Notes under the pieces: model-generated
Database searches by the model: none
Seen by the model: the letters and a program-made list of their open reading frames with translations, nothing else
What the model was told of the DNA's origin: nothing
In this document: positions 13,841 to 22,119 of the stretch, piece by piece
Layout of the letters: every line of letters starts with the position of its first letter
Numbering within the stretch: position 1 is the stretch's first letter
Translations under genes and position numbers: made by a program
NCBI GenBank assembly: GCA_003446605.1
Contig: DMDF01000161.1
Span: forward strand, 1 to 25,886
From: Anaerolineaceae bacterium
GTDB taxonomy: Bacteria; Chloroflexota; Anaerolineae; Anaerolineales; Anaerolineaceae
Direction: 5' to 3'
Length of the DNA stretch: 25,886 bases

Positions 13841-15919
13841 TCAATCTTTCCACAGCGGGTAGTACCATTTGTTGGAGTAAGCCGCATTGGCATACCAACC
13901 ATGGGTATAGCGCTGCTGGTAATTGCGATTCTTCAGGTGGTACAGCAAGATAGCAGGTGAAAGGTCATGATATTTCTGGTTGAAAACTTCCTTGTAGTAG
14001 GCGTCACGTTCCTCCGGGTCGCTAATCTGTACACCCTGTACCGCAATCTGGTTGAATTCCTGCCGGATCTCATCTGGGAAGGATTGTTTGAAAGTATAGT
14101 AACCAACGGTAAATGTGTTCACCCAGTTGTGAGTATCATAGTAGTCACTGATCCATCCGATAATGAAGATGGGTACCTTCTTGGCATTGATCGAACGCAA
14201 GAAAGAAGGCCAGGGTAAACCAACAACTTCCACCACGAACTGTGTGCCCGCTTCCTGCATACCAGCCTGAATGATCTCAGCAATGGTCTGGCGCTGGGTA
14301 TTGCCCACATTGTAAATTGCTGAGAAACGGAACCCGAGGTCATAAAGCTGTGTTCCATCTTCTGAAACCCAGGTAGAAGCTTTCAATTCCTCACGGCATT
14401 TTTCAATATCATAGGTATATTGGGGTGCATTCTCATCATAGCCAGCCATACCGGGCAGCATGAGTGTTGGAGCTCGTACGCCCTCACCCTGAAGCACATC
14501 GTTCAAATAAGTATCATAGTCAAAGCAGTAAGCAAAGGCGCGCCTGACATGCTCATCGGAGAAAAAGTCAGCGGGAATACCATCACCATCCAGTTGACCA
14601 CTACCGATGAATGAATTGCCACCCTCGGTGTTGACGGTGAAAGCAAAACCAACATCCGTGCGAGTATTGACTGCCAGAATATCGGAGATCTTCACAAAAG
14701 GTTTTTCCGAATCAATTCCCACTGCAGGAACACCAGCCATGTATTCGTCGTAGGTGACTTCCGCGCCGACAAAGCCATCCAGGATTGGCCAGTCTTCCGT
14801 GGAACCGGGCAGTACGTTATCAGCGTCACCTGCCTGTGCCATGGCTAAACGGGTTGCGAATTCGCTTACCTGTTTGATAACAATTGTCTTCAATTGTGGA
14901 GCACCGGTGGGCATCCCTTCCCATGCCGGTTCTTCGAGCCAGAAGTTCTCATTGGCAACCATCACCAGTTCTTCGCCGGGTGTCCAGTGATCGAACATAT
15001 AAGGTCCGGTTCCCATCGCGGAATTGCCGATCGGGTATTGGTTTAATTCCTCTGCCGACCAGGCGTAATTCTCTGTCCAGGTCGTGCAATCGCCATCCCA
15101 ACCACCGTTCGCGCCAACCCATTCCTTGCTCTGGATGGAACCCCAGTAGCCAAGGAAAGTCGCCAAAAAAGGCGCCCATGGTTGCGCAAGTTTATATGTG
15201 ACGGTGCTGGTTTCGGGATCAGCCACAACACGCGTTTGAACAAATTCGCACACCGCGGTCAAGGTTTCAGGGGAATATGCTGCCAGAGCTGCGCGGTCAT
15301 CATAAGGTATATCCACTTCACCACTGCTAACGAAGTTGTACATAGCTTGTGGGTCATCCAGTGCAACCCCATTTTCGTAAGCTGCTACCAATTCGGAAAT
15401 ATCCAACAGACCGGCGCCAAGCAATGGCTCCACCCACATCCACTGTGGTGAATCAGTACCACCAGCCAGTATATTGCGCACCATGCTGTAGGCAACATCA
15501 TCAACGGTCATATCGCTGCCATCATGGAATTTAACCCCTTCGCGAATCTTGAATGTATAGGTTAAACCATCTTCAGAGATACCGCCATTTTCCAGAGACG
15601 GAATTTCGGTTGCGAGCCAAGGTACGAACTCTGTCACAGAATCCTCTTTGTACCACAGCAAACGGTCGTACACATTTTCAATAATCTCTCCTCCAGCTGA
15701 CTCATAGGCATGAGAGATATCCAATGTGTCTGGTTCCCCGTATGTGGTCTCGATCCATACGTTTGGATCCTTGGATGTCCACACTTCATCCGATGCTGCA
15801 GCACCCGCTGATCCGTTATCCACATCTTGCGGTTCAGCGGAATCTGCTGGTCCACAGGCAACAAGCAGTGTTGACAAAATTACAAGGAAAGTTAATACTA
15901 CGTACCATTTTGATTTCAT
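13841..15919 (-). CDS. ABC transporter family 5 substrate-binding lipoprotein (peptide/oligosaccharide type)
   Basis: A 692-residue extracellular solute-binding protein of the DppA/OppA family. The signal peptide ends in a good lipobox, LLVAC (Cys22), followed by a Ser/Ala/Asp-rich tether. Family elements are EPDTLDISHAYESAGGEIIENVYDRLLWY (first strand-helix region), GLTYTFKIREGVKFHDGSDMTVDDVAYS, GTGPYMFDHWTPGEELVMVANENFW, and C-terminal RRAFAYCFDYDTYLN and AGMQEAGTQFVVEVVGLPWPSF. It is larger than typical DppA (about 535), with an extra segment around 170-280 (WVEPLLGAGLLDIS through the WSAEELN region). No permease or ATPase gene is adjacent. The two-component genes lie immediately upstream in the same direction. 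The substrate is unknown: peptides or oligosaccharides are equally possible for this family. AGGAG stands seven bases before the ATG. Confidence 0.92.
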   Translation of the reverse strand: MKSKWYVVLTFLVILSTLLVACGPADSAEPQDVDNGSAGAAASDEVWTSKDPNVWIETTYGEPDTLDISHAYESAGGEIIENVYDRLLWYKEDSVTEFVPWLATEIPSLENGGISEDGLTYTFKIREGVKFHDGSDMTVDDVAYSMVRNILAGGTDSPQWMWVEPLLGAGLLDISELVAAYENGVALDDPQAMYNFVSSGEVDIPYDDRAALAAYSPETLTAVCEFVQTRVVADPETSTVTYKLAQPWAPFLATFLGYWGSIQSKEWVGANGGWDGDCTTWTENYAWSAEELNQYPIGNSAMGTGPYMFDHWTPGEELVMVANENFWLEEPAWEGMPTGAPQLKTIVIKQVSEFATRLAMAQAGDADNVLPGSTEDWPILDGFVGAEVTYDEYMAGVPAVGIDSEKPFVKISDILAVNTRTDVGFAFTVNTEGGNSFIGSGQLDGDGIPADFFSDEHVRRAFAYCFDYDTYLNDVLQGEGVRAPTLMLPGMAGYDENAPQYTYDIEKCREELKASTWVSEDGTQLYDLGFRFSAIYNVGNTQRQTIAEIIQAGMQEAGTQFVVEVVGLPWPSFLRSINAKKVPIFIIGWISDYYDTHNWVNTFTVGYYTFKQSFPDEIRQEFNQIAVQGVQISDPEERDAYYKEVFNQKYHDLSPAILLYHLKNRNYQQRYTHGWYANAAYSNKWYYPLWKD

Positions 15920-15975
15920 CAGTCTTCTCCTCTTTCTTTATTGTTTTTAAGGGCACTTCCAAGAACATTTTCTTT

Positions 15976-15995
15976 AATCCACCTCCTCGTGGATT
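15976..15995 (-). promoter_or_regulatory. leader hairpin upstream of the binding-protein gene
   Basis: A perfect 7-base inverted repeat, AATCCAC / GTGGATT around CTCCTC, lies about 57 bases before the start codon. Minus-strand CATAAT just upstream is a weak -10 candidate. Whether it acts as operator or mRNA structure cannot be told. Confidence 0.35.
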
Positions 15996-16021
15996 ATGTA
16001 GCTTAAACTAAATTTAATGGA

Positions 16022-16056
16022 AACTACCCCTGCGGTCATTATCCGCAGGGGTAGTT
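16022..16056 (-). terminator. strong hairpin after the response-regulator gene
   Basis: Perfect 14-base arms (16022-16035 and 16043-16056; AACTACCCCTGCGG and its complement) with a 7-base loop lie 33 bases past the response-regulator stop. The T-tract after the stem is short (TTTCC), so termination may be partial. That would allow read-through into the binding-protein gene. Confidence 0.65.
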
Positions 16057-16089
16057 CAATACTTATACATCTGTACAGTTAAATAATTG

Positions 16090-16722
16090 CTATCTAACCA
16101 ATCTCTTCCTCAGAGCAAGCGCAACTGCTTCAGAGCGATTTGATACCTGCAACTTCGCAAGAATGTTGCTCACATGGGCACGCGCTGTAGATCGACTAAT
16201 CACCAACTGCTCTGCAATTTCAGGGTTGCTTAATCCTTCAACCAGCAATTTCAGCACTTCCATTTCGCGACCGGTCAGGTCATCACCCATACGAGGCTGC
16301 TGCATGCCTATCACAAAATCACGAGTGACTTCTGGAGCAAGAGCTGGTTCACCCTGATAAACAGATCGGATCGCATCGGCTAATTCCTTGCCGCTTACAT
16401 TTTTAAGTAAATAGCCGAGTGCACCTTCCCGCATGGCATCCTGCACCATGTCTGATTCTTTGAAGCTGGTAAGCGCAATAATCTTCATTTCGGGAAAACG
16501 AGCCAATATCTCTTTGGTAGCTTCAATTCCATCTTTGATTGGCATCACTAGATCCATTAAAATTACATCCGGTTTGGTTTTTTCACAGACCTCAATCGCT
16601 TCTTCCCCGTTACTGGCTTCGCCCACAATAACAATATCGTGGGTTATGCTTAGATAGGAGGACAATCCTCTCCGCACCACCTCATGATCATCAACTAAAA
16701 TTACTTTTATTCTGTCTTCCAT
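16090..16722 (-). CDS. NarL/FixJ-type response regulator (receiver + LuxR HTH)
   Basis: A 210-residue DNA-binding response regulator. The receiver domain has the acidic pair D11/D12 (LVDDHEVV), phosphoacceptor D57 (ILMDLVMP), T85 (ALTSF) and K107 (LLKN). The C-terminal LuxR-type HTH (about 148-208) has LTGREMEVLKLLVEGLSNPE and AEQLVISRSTARAHVSNILA. The start is set at 16722 because MEDRIKVILVDDH matches the family N-terminus; ATGs at 16731 and 16734 are alternatives, and the frame stays open to 16845. It overlaps the end of the sensor-kinase gene by 32 bases, so the two are a coupled pair. Likely targets include the adjacent binding-protein gene (inference). Confidence 0.93.
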   Translation of the reverse strand: MEDRIKVILVDDHEVVRRGLSSYLSITHDIVIVGEASNGEEAIEVCEKTKPDVILMDLVMPIKDGIEATKEILARFPEMKIIALTSFKESDMVQDAMREGALGYLLKNVSGKELADAIRSVYQGEPALAPEVTRDFVIGMQQPRMGDDLTGREMEVLKLLVEGLSNPEIAEQLVISRSTARAHVSNILAKLQVSNRSEAVALALRKRLVR

Positions 16723-19700
16723 TTGCCTCATCATCCTCTCTTTCCTGCCATATAACATGGATAGTGGTACCTTGCTCGATCCTCGTCTCCACATCCAATT
16801 GTGCATTAATCGCATGAGCACGCTGCTGCATATTTGCCAATCCAAAACGACTGCCTGTTAGTAATTCGGGGGAAAATCCACTACCATTATCTTCAATGAC
16901 CAAATGCAGCAAATGAGTGCTTTTCTCTTTCTTATTTGCTTTCTTAACCTCACAGATTAATTGTATACGCACTTGGGTTGCACTAGCATGTTTCATGATA
17001 TTGGTTATCGCTTCTTGCGCAATGCGATACACACCAATATGCACCTCTTCAGGAAGACTGCAATGTCCTTGAATATCCAACTCCACCTCACAGCCGGCTC
17101 TTCCACGCAGAACGTTTGCCAACTGGTTGAGCAATTCCTCCATATCCGTTTCAATAACCGAAGCAGGTTTCAATTCCAGCAGCAATGTGCGCATTTCTGC
17201 TAAAGCACTTTGATTCAACTGGCGCAGCTCGGTGATCAACTGGAGTGAGCGTGAGCGATCCGTATCCCATAATTCCGTGATGGTTTCCGCAATCAAATTT
17301 GCTGAAAACAAGGTTTGCGTGATCGCATCATGCAAATCCCGTGCAATACGGTTGCGTTCAGAGACAACGGCGATCTCTTCAGCCTCGGTGCGGAGCAGTT
17401 CATTCCCAATTGCCAGACCTACCTGATCAGCAAATGATTTTAGTAATTCCAATTCTTCATGGCGAATTTCAAGATCTCCATGCTCAATGATCAATCCGCC
17501 GTACACATCACCACTTAAAAATATGGGTACACCCGTATAGATTTGTTGGATCCCCGTCTCTACATCAGGGAACTCCACAGTAACCTGTTTTTGTTTTTTA
17601 ATCGTTGATGAAATTTGTGCAACCACAGCAGAAGGAACTTCTCCAAATTCAGCAGGTATTGAACCAGTTTCTCCATTGCAATGTTCATCTATATAGACTG
17701 CCAGCGTTTTTACCCGATTGTCACCACGCAACTGCACAATAAGAACACACGGAGCAGAAAGAAGTGTGCTAACCTGACAGGCGATATAATCAATACTCTC
17801 TCGGATAGGAAGATTCGAATTCAAGCGAATAAGGATCTCGCGCAATCCTTCTGATACACGCCGACGTTTTTCGATATCTCGGGTTCTTTCCTGTACTTCA
17901 GCAGAGAGCCGCCGATTGTACCGTTCCACATTCCCTATTTGCAGACGATAGAAAGAAATTGAAGCTAATGCGATCAGTAAGATAGCAGAGACACGGAACC
18001 ATTGTGACTCCCACCAGGCGGGAATAACCCTTATTTGGATGGTTTTTCCAGCAGTATTCCACACGCCGTCATTATTGGAGCCAATCAACCTGAGTAGATA
18101 CTCACCCGGATCCAGATTGGTATATCTACCATATGAGCGAGTCCCAACATAATTCCAATCCTTATCAAATCCTTCCAGAATATAAGCATATTCATTTTTA
18201 TGGGGTTGAACATAATTCATAGATGAAAATTCAAATTCGAAATAATTATCCGGCGCCTTGAGTGCAATCTCTTCCACCTCCTCAAACCCTTGCTCCAGTT
18301 CAACGAGCTCACCACTATGGGTCAGAGATGTAAGCACAATCTCAGGAATATAAGTATTCCCCCCCAACTGCTGGGGGTAAAAAAGGTTATATCCATCCAT
18401 CCCACCGAAAAAGACAATACCACCATTCCCCAATGCGCAGGAGCCACTGATGAATTCAGCGCTCTGCAATCCATCGCGATAAGTAAAATTAATAAATGTC
18501 TCAGATTCAGGGTCAAACCGAGAAAGACCATTCCCTGTGCTAACCCACACTATTCCTTCGTTATCTATCACCACGCCCAGAATCGTATCGCTGGACAATC
18601 CATCCCGGACAGTATAGGACTTGAAATTGTTTGTGTCAGGATCATAGACATTTAAACCAGCGTATGTCCCGATCCACAATAAACCATCAGGGCTTTTATT
18701 GAGCGAGGTGATATTGTTATCACTGATGCTGGCTGGGTTTTCTGTTTGATTGAGATAATTCACAAAGGTAGCGGTATTGGGATCATAGTAATTTAACCCA
18801 CCCCCAATCGTTCCAATCCAAATATACCCGCCTTGGTCTGGTAGAATCACATTGATAAGATTACTGCTGATGCTATTGGAGTTCTGTGGATCATAGGTAT
18901 AAGGAATAAGAGAGCTTTCCATTTGATCCAATTTCACTAGACCCTGTCCGTATGTTCCTATCCAAATATTTCCAATGGAATCTTCCTCGAGGGAGGTAAC
19001 CACCACTTCACCCAATAAAACCTGCGGAAAAATAGGTTGATCTGAAAGATAGCTAACAAACCGATTTTCGGCGTAATTAAACACACTCAAACCATGCGCC
19101 GTACCAATCCACATCTTACCGGTTGAATCCCGTAAAAAAGCATAGACTGCATCATCTTCATTTCGAAGATTCTCTGCATGAGGGTCATAATGGATAAAAT
19201 AACTGGCTCCCTCACGCATTATATCCACCCCTGCATTATTGGCTACCCACAAGGTGCCATCATAATCATGGTGAAATGCCCAAACGGTATTATCACTCAA
19301 GGAGGATGGGCGCGAGGGATCATTCTTAACATGCTGGAAACGATTCATGGATGGGCTGAAAATATTTATGCCACCCCCAGACGTTGAAACCCAATACATA
19401 CCTGAGCGGTCTTCCATAATGGCTGTCACCATTCCATTCGACAGTGTATTAGGAACATCCTGATAGTTCTGATCTGCCATAAAACGTACAAACCGGTCAT
19501 TTTTACGATCATACAAATTCAAACCATCATTCGTCCCAAACCAGTAATTATTTTGAGAATCACGAAACACATCCAGGACTGTATTGTTACTTAAACTAGC
19601 TGACTGCTCGATGTCATTCTGATAGTTCACAAAAGATCCATTAAATGGGTCAAATTTACTAACTCCACCCCCAAGAGTAGCCAACCACAGATCACCATCA

Positions 19701-20596
19701 AGGTCTTCGTCTATATCCACAATTTTATTACCTGTAGAAATATTGGATGGGTCATATTGGATGTCAGCTGTCCCAAGGATCTCAGTATTTATATCAATGC
19801 CCTTGATGCCACGATGTAAGTTTTCAAGATACAGGTTGAAGTTTTCATCAATCTCTTGATTAAAATGAAAAAAACTGCCCGTTTCATAATCAAACCGATC
19901 CAAACCATTCCATGTGCCAACCCACAAATATCCACGTGAATCTTCATAAATGGATCGCACAATATTACTGGCAATACTGTAATTACTGTTGTCATCATGG
20001 GTAAAGGTCTCAAACTCTTCTGATTCGTAATCATATTTACACAATCCCCCACCTGAGGTTCCAATCCACAGGTATCCACCAGAATCCTGCAAAATCGAAC
20101 GAACGTAATTACTCGATATACTGCCAGCCACTAAAGGATCACTTTGGTAATGAATAAAGGACTGGGATGCTCGATCAAACTGATCCAGTCCTCCATCAGT
20201 TCCAACCCAAAGATATCCATCGCGGTCCTGATAGATCGTCCAAACGGCATCATTGATCAAACTATTGGGATCAGAAGCATCTTTTTTAAAAATTGTAAAA
20301 TTTTTTCCGTCGTACCTTATAAGTCCATCAAAAGTTGCGATCCATATCAAACCGTATTGATCTTGAATCACCTCATTCACTACATTGGAAGACAAACCGG
20401 AAAACACATCAATGACATCGAATTGTACAGACTGTTTGAAGAAATCGAATGGAACATCTTCATTCTTGGGGTTTACTACATCAATAAAATCTGTCTCAGG
20501 TGGAACATCATTTGCTTCCAGTGCAGTAGTTGTGCATGAAATGATTAAAACAGACAGTAACACAACCAAAAAGAAGGAGGGAATGTTTGTTTTCAT
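16691..20596 (-). CDS. sensor histidine kinase with 14-blade propeller sensor, Y_Y_Y, GAF, HisKA_3 and HATPase domains
   Basis: A 1301-residue membrane sensor kinase. An N-terminal signal ends in LIISC (Cys21, possible lipidation or cleavage). About residues 40-765 hold fourteen recognisable propeller repeats of the form DxxGxxWIGTxxGGLxxYDxxxxxF, i.e. two seven-bladed propellers. A Y_Y_Y domain (about 775-850) and one transmembrane helix starting near W866 follow. A cytoplasmic coil, a GAF-type domain (about 920-1070), HisKA_3 with the phosphorylated histidine at H1089 (ARDLHDAITQ) and a HATPase_c domain with NIMKHA, EDNGSGF and FGLANMQQRA complete it. This is the periplasmic layout of the Bacteroidota hybrid two-component systems, but here the regulator is a separate LuxR-type protein. 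The start at 20596 is preferred to an upstream TTG at 20620. The ligand is unknown. Confidence 0.93.
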   Translation of the reverse strand: MKTNIPSFFLVVLLSVLIISCTTTALEANDVPPETDFIDVVNPKNEDVPFDFFKQSVQFDVIDVFSGLSSNVVNEVIQDQYGLIWIATFDGLIRYDGKNFTIFKKDASDPNSLINDAVWTIYQDRDGYLWVGTDGGLDQFDRASQSFIHYQSDPLVAGSISSNYVRSILQDSGGYLWIGTSGGGLCKYDYESEEFETFTHDDNSNYSIASNIVRSIYEDSRGYLWVGTWNGLDRFDYETGSFFHFNQEIDENFNLYLENLHRGIKGIDINTEILGTADIQYDPSNISTGNKIVDIDEDLDGDLWLATLGGGVSKFDPFNGSFVNYQNDIEQSASLSNNTVLDVFRDSQNNYWFGTNDGLNLYDRKNDRFVRFMADQNYQDVPNTLSNGMVTAIMEDRSGMYWVSTSGGGINIFSPSMNRFQHVKNDPSRPSSLSDNTVWAFHHDYDGTLWVANNAGVDIMREGASYFIHYDPHAENLRNEDDAVYAFLRDSTGKMWIGTAHGLSVFNYAENRFVSYLSDQPIFPQVLLGEVVVTSLEEDSIGNIWIGTYGQGLVKLDQMESSLIPYTYDPQNSNSISSNLINVILPDQGGYIWIGTIGGGLNYYDPNTATFVNYLNQTENPASISDNNITSLNKSPDGLLWIGTYAGLNVYDPDTNNFKSYTVRDGLSSDTILGVVIDNEGIVWVSTGNGLSRFDPESETFINFTYRDGLQSAEFISGSCALGNGGIVFFGGMDGYNLFYPQQLGGNTYIPEIVLTSLTHSGELVELEQGFEEVEEIALKAPDNYFEFEFSSMNYVQPHKNEYAYILEGFDKDWNYVGTRSYGRYTNLDPGEYLLRLIGSNNDGVWNTAGKTIQIRVIPAWWESQWFRVSAILLIALASISFYRLQIGNVERYNRRLSAEVQERTRDIEKRRRVSEGLREILIRLNSNLPIRESIDYIACQVSTLLSAPCVLIVQLRGDNRVKTLAVYIDEHCNGETGSIPAEFGEVPSAVVAQISSTIKKQKQVTVEFPDVETGIQQIYTGVPIFLSGDVYGGLIIEHGDLEIRHEELELLKSFADQVGLAIGNELLRTEAEEIAVVSERNRIARDLHDAITQTLFSANLIAETITELWDTDRSRSLQLITELRQLNQSALAEMRTLLLELKPASVIETDMEELLNQLANVLRGRAGCEVELDIQGHCSLPEEVHIGVYRIAQEAITNIMKHASATQVRIQLICEVKKANKKEKSTHLLHLVIEDNGSGFSPELLTGSRFGLANMQQRAHAINAQLDVETRIEQGTTIHVIWQEREDDEANGRQNKSNFS

Positions 20597-20654
20597 GATC
20601 TTTGAAACACACGCGAGCAACCTAAGAGTATTATTCGTTGGTCAAATTCACTCG

Positions 20655-20906
20655 CTATTCTCCTAATTCCACCCTAATGATCTCTGGGAAGAATTGTTTG
20701 ACCGTACCTTCCACCCATCCTTTCAATGTAGCTGCTTGTAAAGAACAACCTTCACAGGCACCTCCCAAACGCACTCGCAGTACATTCTGCTCAAGAGAAA
20801 TGAATTCGACTGAACCGCCATGGTAATGGTCAATATATGCATCAATTTGCTCAATCAGTCCACGCAAGCGTTCTTCCCGAGAGTAAGTTTTTGATTCCTG
20901 ATTCAT
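20655..20906 (-). CDS. NifU C-terminal-like Fe-S scaffold domain protein
   Basis: A stand-alone NifU-like domain of 83 residues. It has the expected GGACEGCSLQ core with C51 and C54 (CxxC) between two strand-helix elements, and the DxxxHGGSVEFISLE beginning seen in family members. Such proteins bind or transfer a 4Fe-4S cluster to apo-enzymes. The ATG at 20906 is taken as start. A GTG at 20915, overlapping the recO stop (TAGTG), is an alternative with slightly better purine-rich sequence upstream. It follows recO directly and is the last gene of the glmU-cdd-recO run before the sensor kinase. Confidence 0.85.
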   Translation of the reverse strand: MNQESKTYSREERLRGLIEQIDAYIDHYHGGSVEFISLEQNVLRVRLGGACEGCSLQAATLKGWVEGTVKQFFPEIIRVELGE

Positions 20907-20914
20907 ACTATTCA

Positions 20915-21691
20915 CTATTCTTTCTTCTCGTCCTGCTCTTTTATTTGGTTCATAAATGCAGGTGTGTTCAATTTTTTTTCAGTAATATAGGTTAAATAAT
21001 ACAGCATTATTGCATCAATTTCTGTGCGAACCGAGCTGGATGGGTTCACTTTCTCAAATTTTCTATAGGGGTTCCTCTGAATATAACGTAAATATTTCAA
21101 CGCAGAAAGAGTGATCTTTCTTGTACGGTAAACTTGAACTCCACACGTGGGGCAAAGTACACCCCCTCTTTCCGCGGAAAAGTATTGGTCTTGTGGCTGA
21201 ATCTCCTTCCCGCATTGAACGCAGGTCACAAGATTAGGCATATAACCGGTATATTTCAGCAATCGTAATTCATAGAATTTAATAGGGAGAAAGATATCCT
21301 CTTCTTCTTCAATTCGAGACATGGTTTCCTTGACCAGTGTAAACAGAGAAAAAAGCGGCTCATCTTCAGGAGCAAAACGATCTAGTAATTCGAAGACATA
21401 TAATGCACTGGCTGTCTTTGCCAAATCATTTTTAATTGACATATAGGCATTGATCGTATCAGATTGCGTGATGATCCAAAAAGTCTTGCCCTTTGCCAGC
21501 ATTAAATGGATCAATGAAAGTGGTTGTAAGTGACCCGCTTTACGTGATCGAGATTTACGAACACCGCGCGCAAATGCTTTAATCTTCCCCCTTTTCCTCG
21601 TAAAAACCGTATAGAAGCGATCCGCTTCACCGAAATCAGTTTGCGTGATCACAAATGCTTCTGAATTAATTAGCCGGTCACTGTCATCCAT
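20915..21691 (-). CDS. recO: DNA repair protein RecO
   Basis: A 258-residue RecO, which with RecR loads RecA onto SSB-covered DNA in gap repair. The N-terminal OB-fold begins EAFVITQTDFGEADRFYTVFT with GKIKAFARGVRK. The helical middle contains LYVFELLDRF. A zinc-binding module is formed by C157, C160, C180 and C183 (CVQC and CPTC). Length is normal. It lies 14 bases downstream of cdd with only a weak TAGAG site, suggesting coupled translation. Its stop overlaps a possible GTG start of the NifU-like gene. Confidence 0.93.
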   Translation of the reverse strand: MDDSDRLINSEAFVITQTDFGEADRFYTVFTRKRGKIKAFARGVRKSRSRKAGHLQPLSLIHLMLAKGKTFWIITQSDTINAYMSIKNDLAKTASALYVFELLDRFAPEDEPLFSLFTLVKETMSRIEEEEDIFLPIKFYELRLLKYTGYMPNLVTCVQCGKEIQPQDQYFSAERGGVLCPTCGVQVYRTRKITLSALKYLRYIQRNPYRKFEKVNPSSSVRTEIDAIMLYYLTYITEKKLNTPAFMNQIKEQDEKKE

Positions 21692-21705
21692 CTCTACAAG
21701 TAAGT

Positions 21706-22119
21706 CTATTCGCGAACTAAGCTTTTCGGTCCGAAGTAGCTGGGAAGAATGTCCTTTAATACTGTTTCTTGTGTGATATCCCCATTTTCATCAGCGATAT
21801 AAATTCTCAAATCCGGATTGAATTCTGCCATGACCTGACGGCAAGATCCACAGGGCATACCACCATTCTTGGTTACCACGGCAATAGCACGCAGGTCCAA
21901 ATCACTTTCTGACACTGCTTTAAATATTGCCACGCGCTCAGCACAAATCGTTACCGGATAGGCAGCATTTTCGATATTGGTGCCGTTGTAAATTTTCCCG
22001 GACCCGGTCAACAACGCTGCCCCAACAGGATACTTTGAATAAGGAACATACGCTCGTTTTCTGGCTTCTAACGCTTGCCGTATCAACTGCTGTTTCATAT
22101 CCTGTTCTGTATCACTCAT
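21706..22119 (-). CDS. cdd: cytidine deaminase
   Basis: A 137-residue homotetrameric-type cytidine deaminase that converts cytidine and deoxycytidine to uridine and deoxyuridine in pyrimidine salvage. The catalytic zinc site is intact: C59 and E61 in TICAERVA, C90 and C93 in PCGSCRQ. The N-terminal YVPYSKYPVGAAL and NGTNIENAAY nucleoside-binding stretches are present. The frame opens at 22137, but the ATG at 22119 (MSDTEQDMKQQ) is more likely: GTGAGG lies upstream and it gives an eight-base overlap (ATGAGTGA) with the glmU stop, which implies coupling. Confidence 0.95.
   Translation of the reverse strand: MSDTEQDMKQQLIRQALEARKRAYVPYSKYPVGAALLTGSGKIYNGTNIENAAYPVTICAERVAIFKAVSESDLDLRAIAVVTKNGGMPCGSCRQVMAEFNPDLRIYIADENGDITQETVLKDILPSYFGPKSLVRE

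Noticed and set aside
20597..20654. Promoter for the sensor kinase with TTGACC as -35
   Set aside because: No -10 lies at 16-18 bases from it; the kinase may be read from the glmU run, so no promoter is called.
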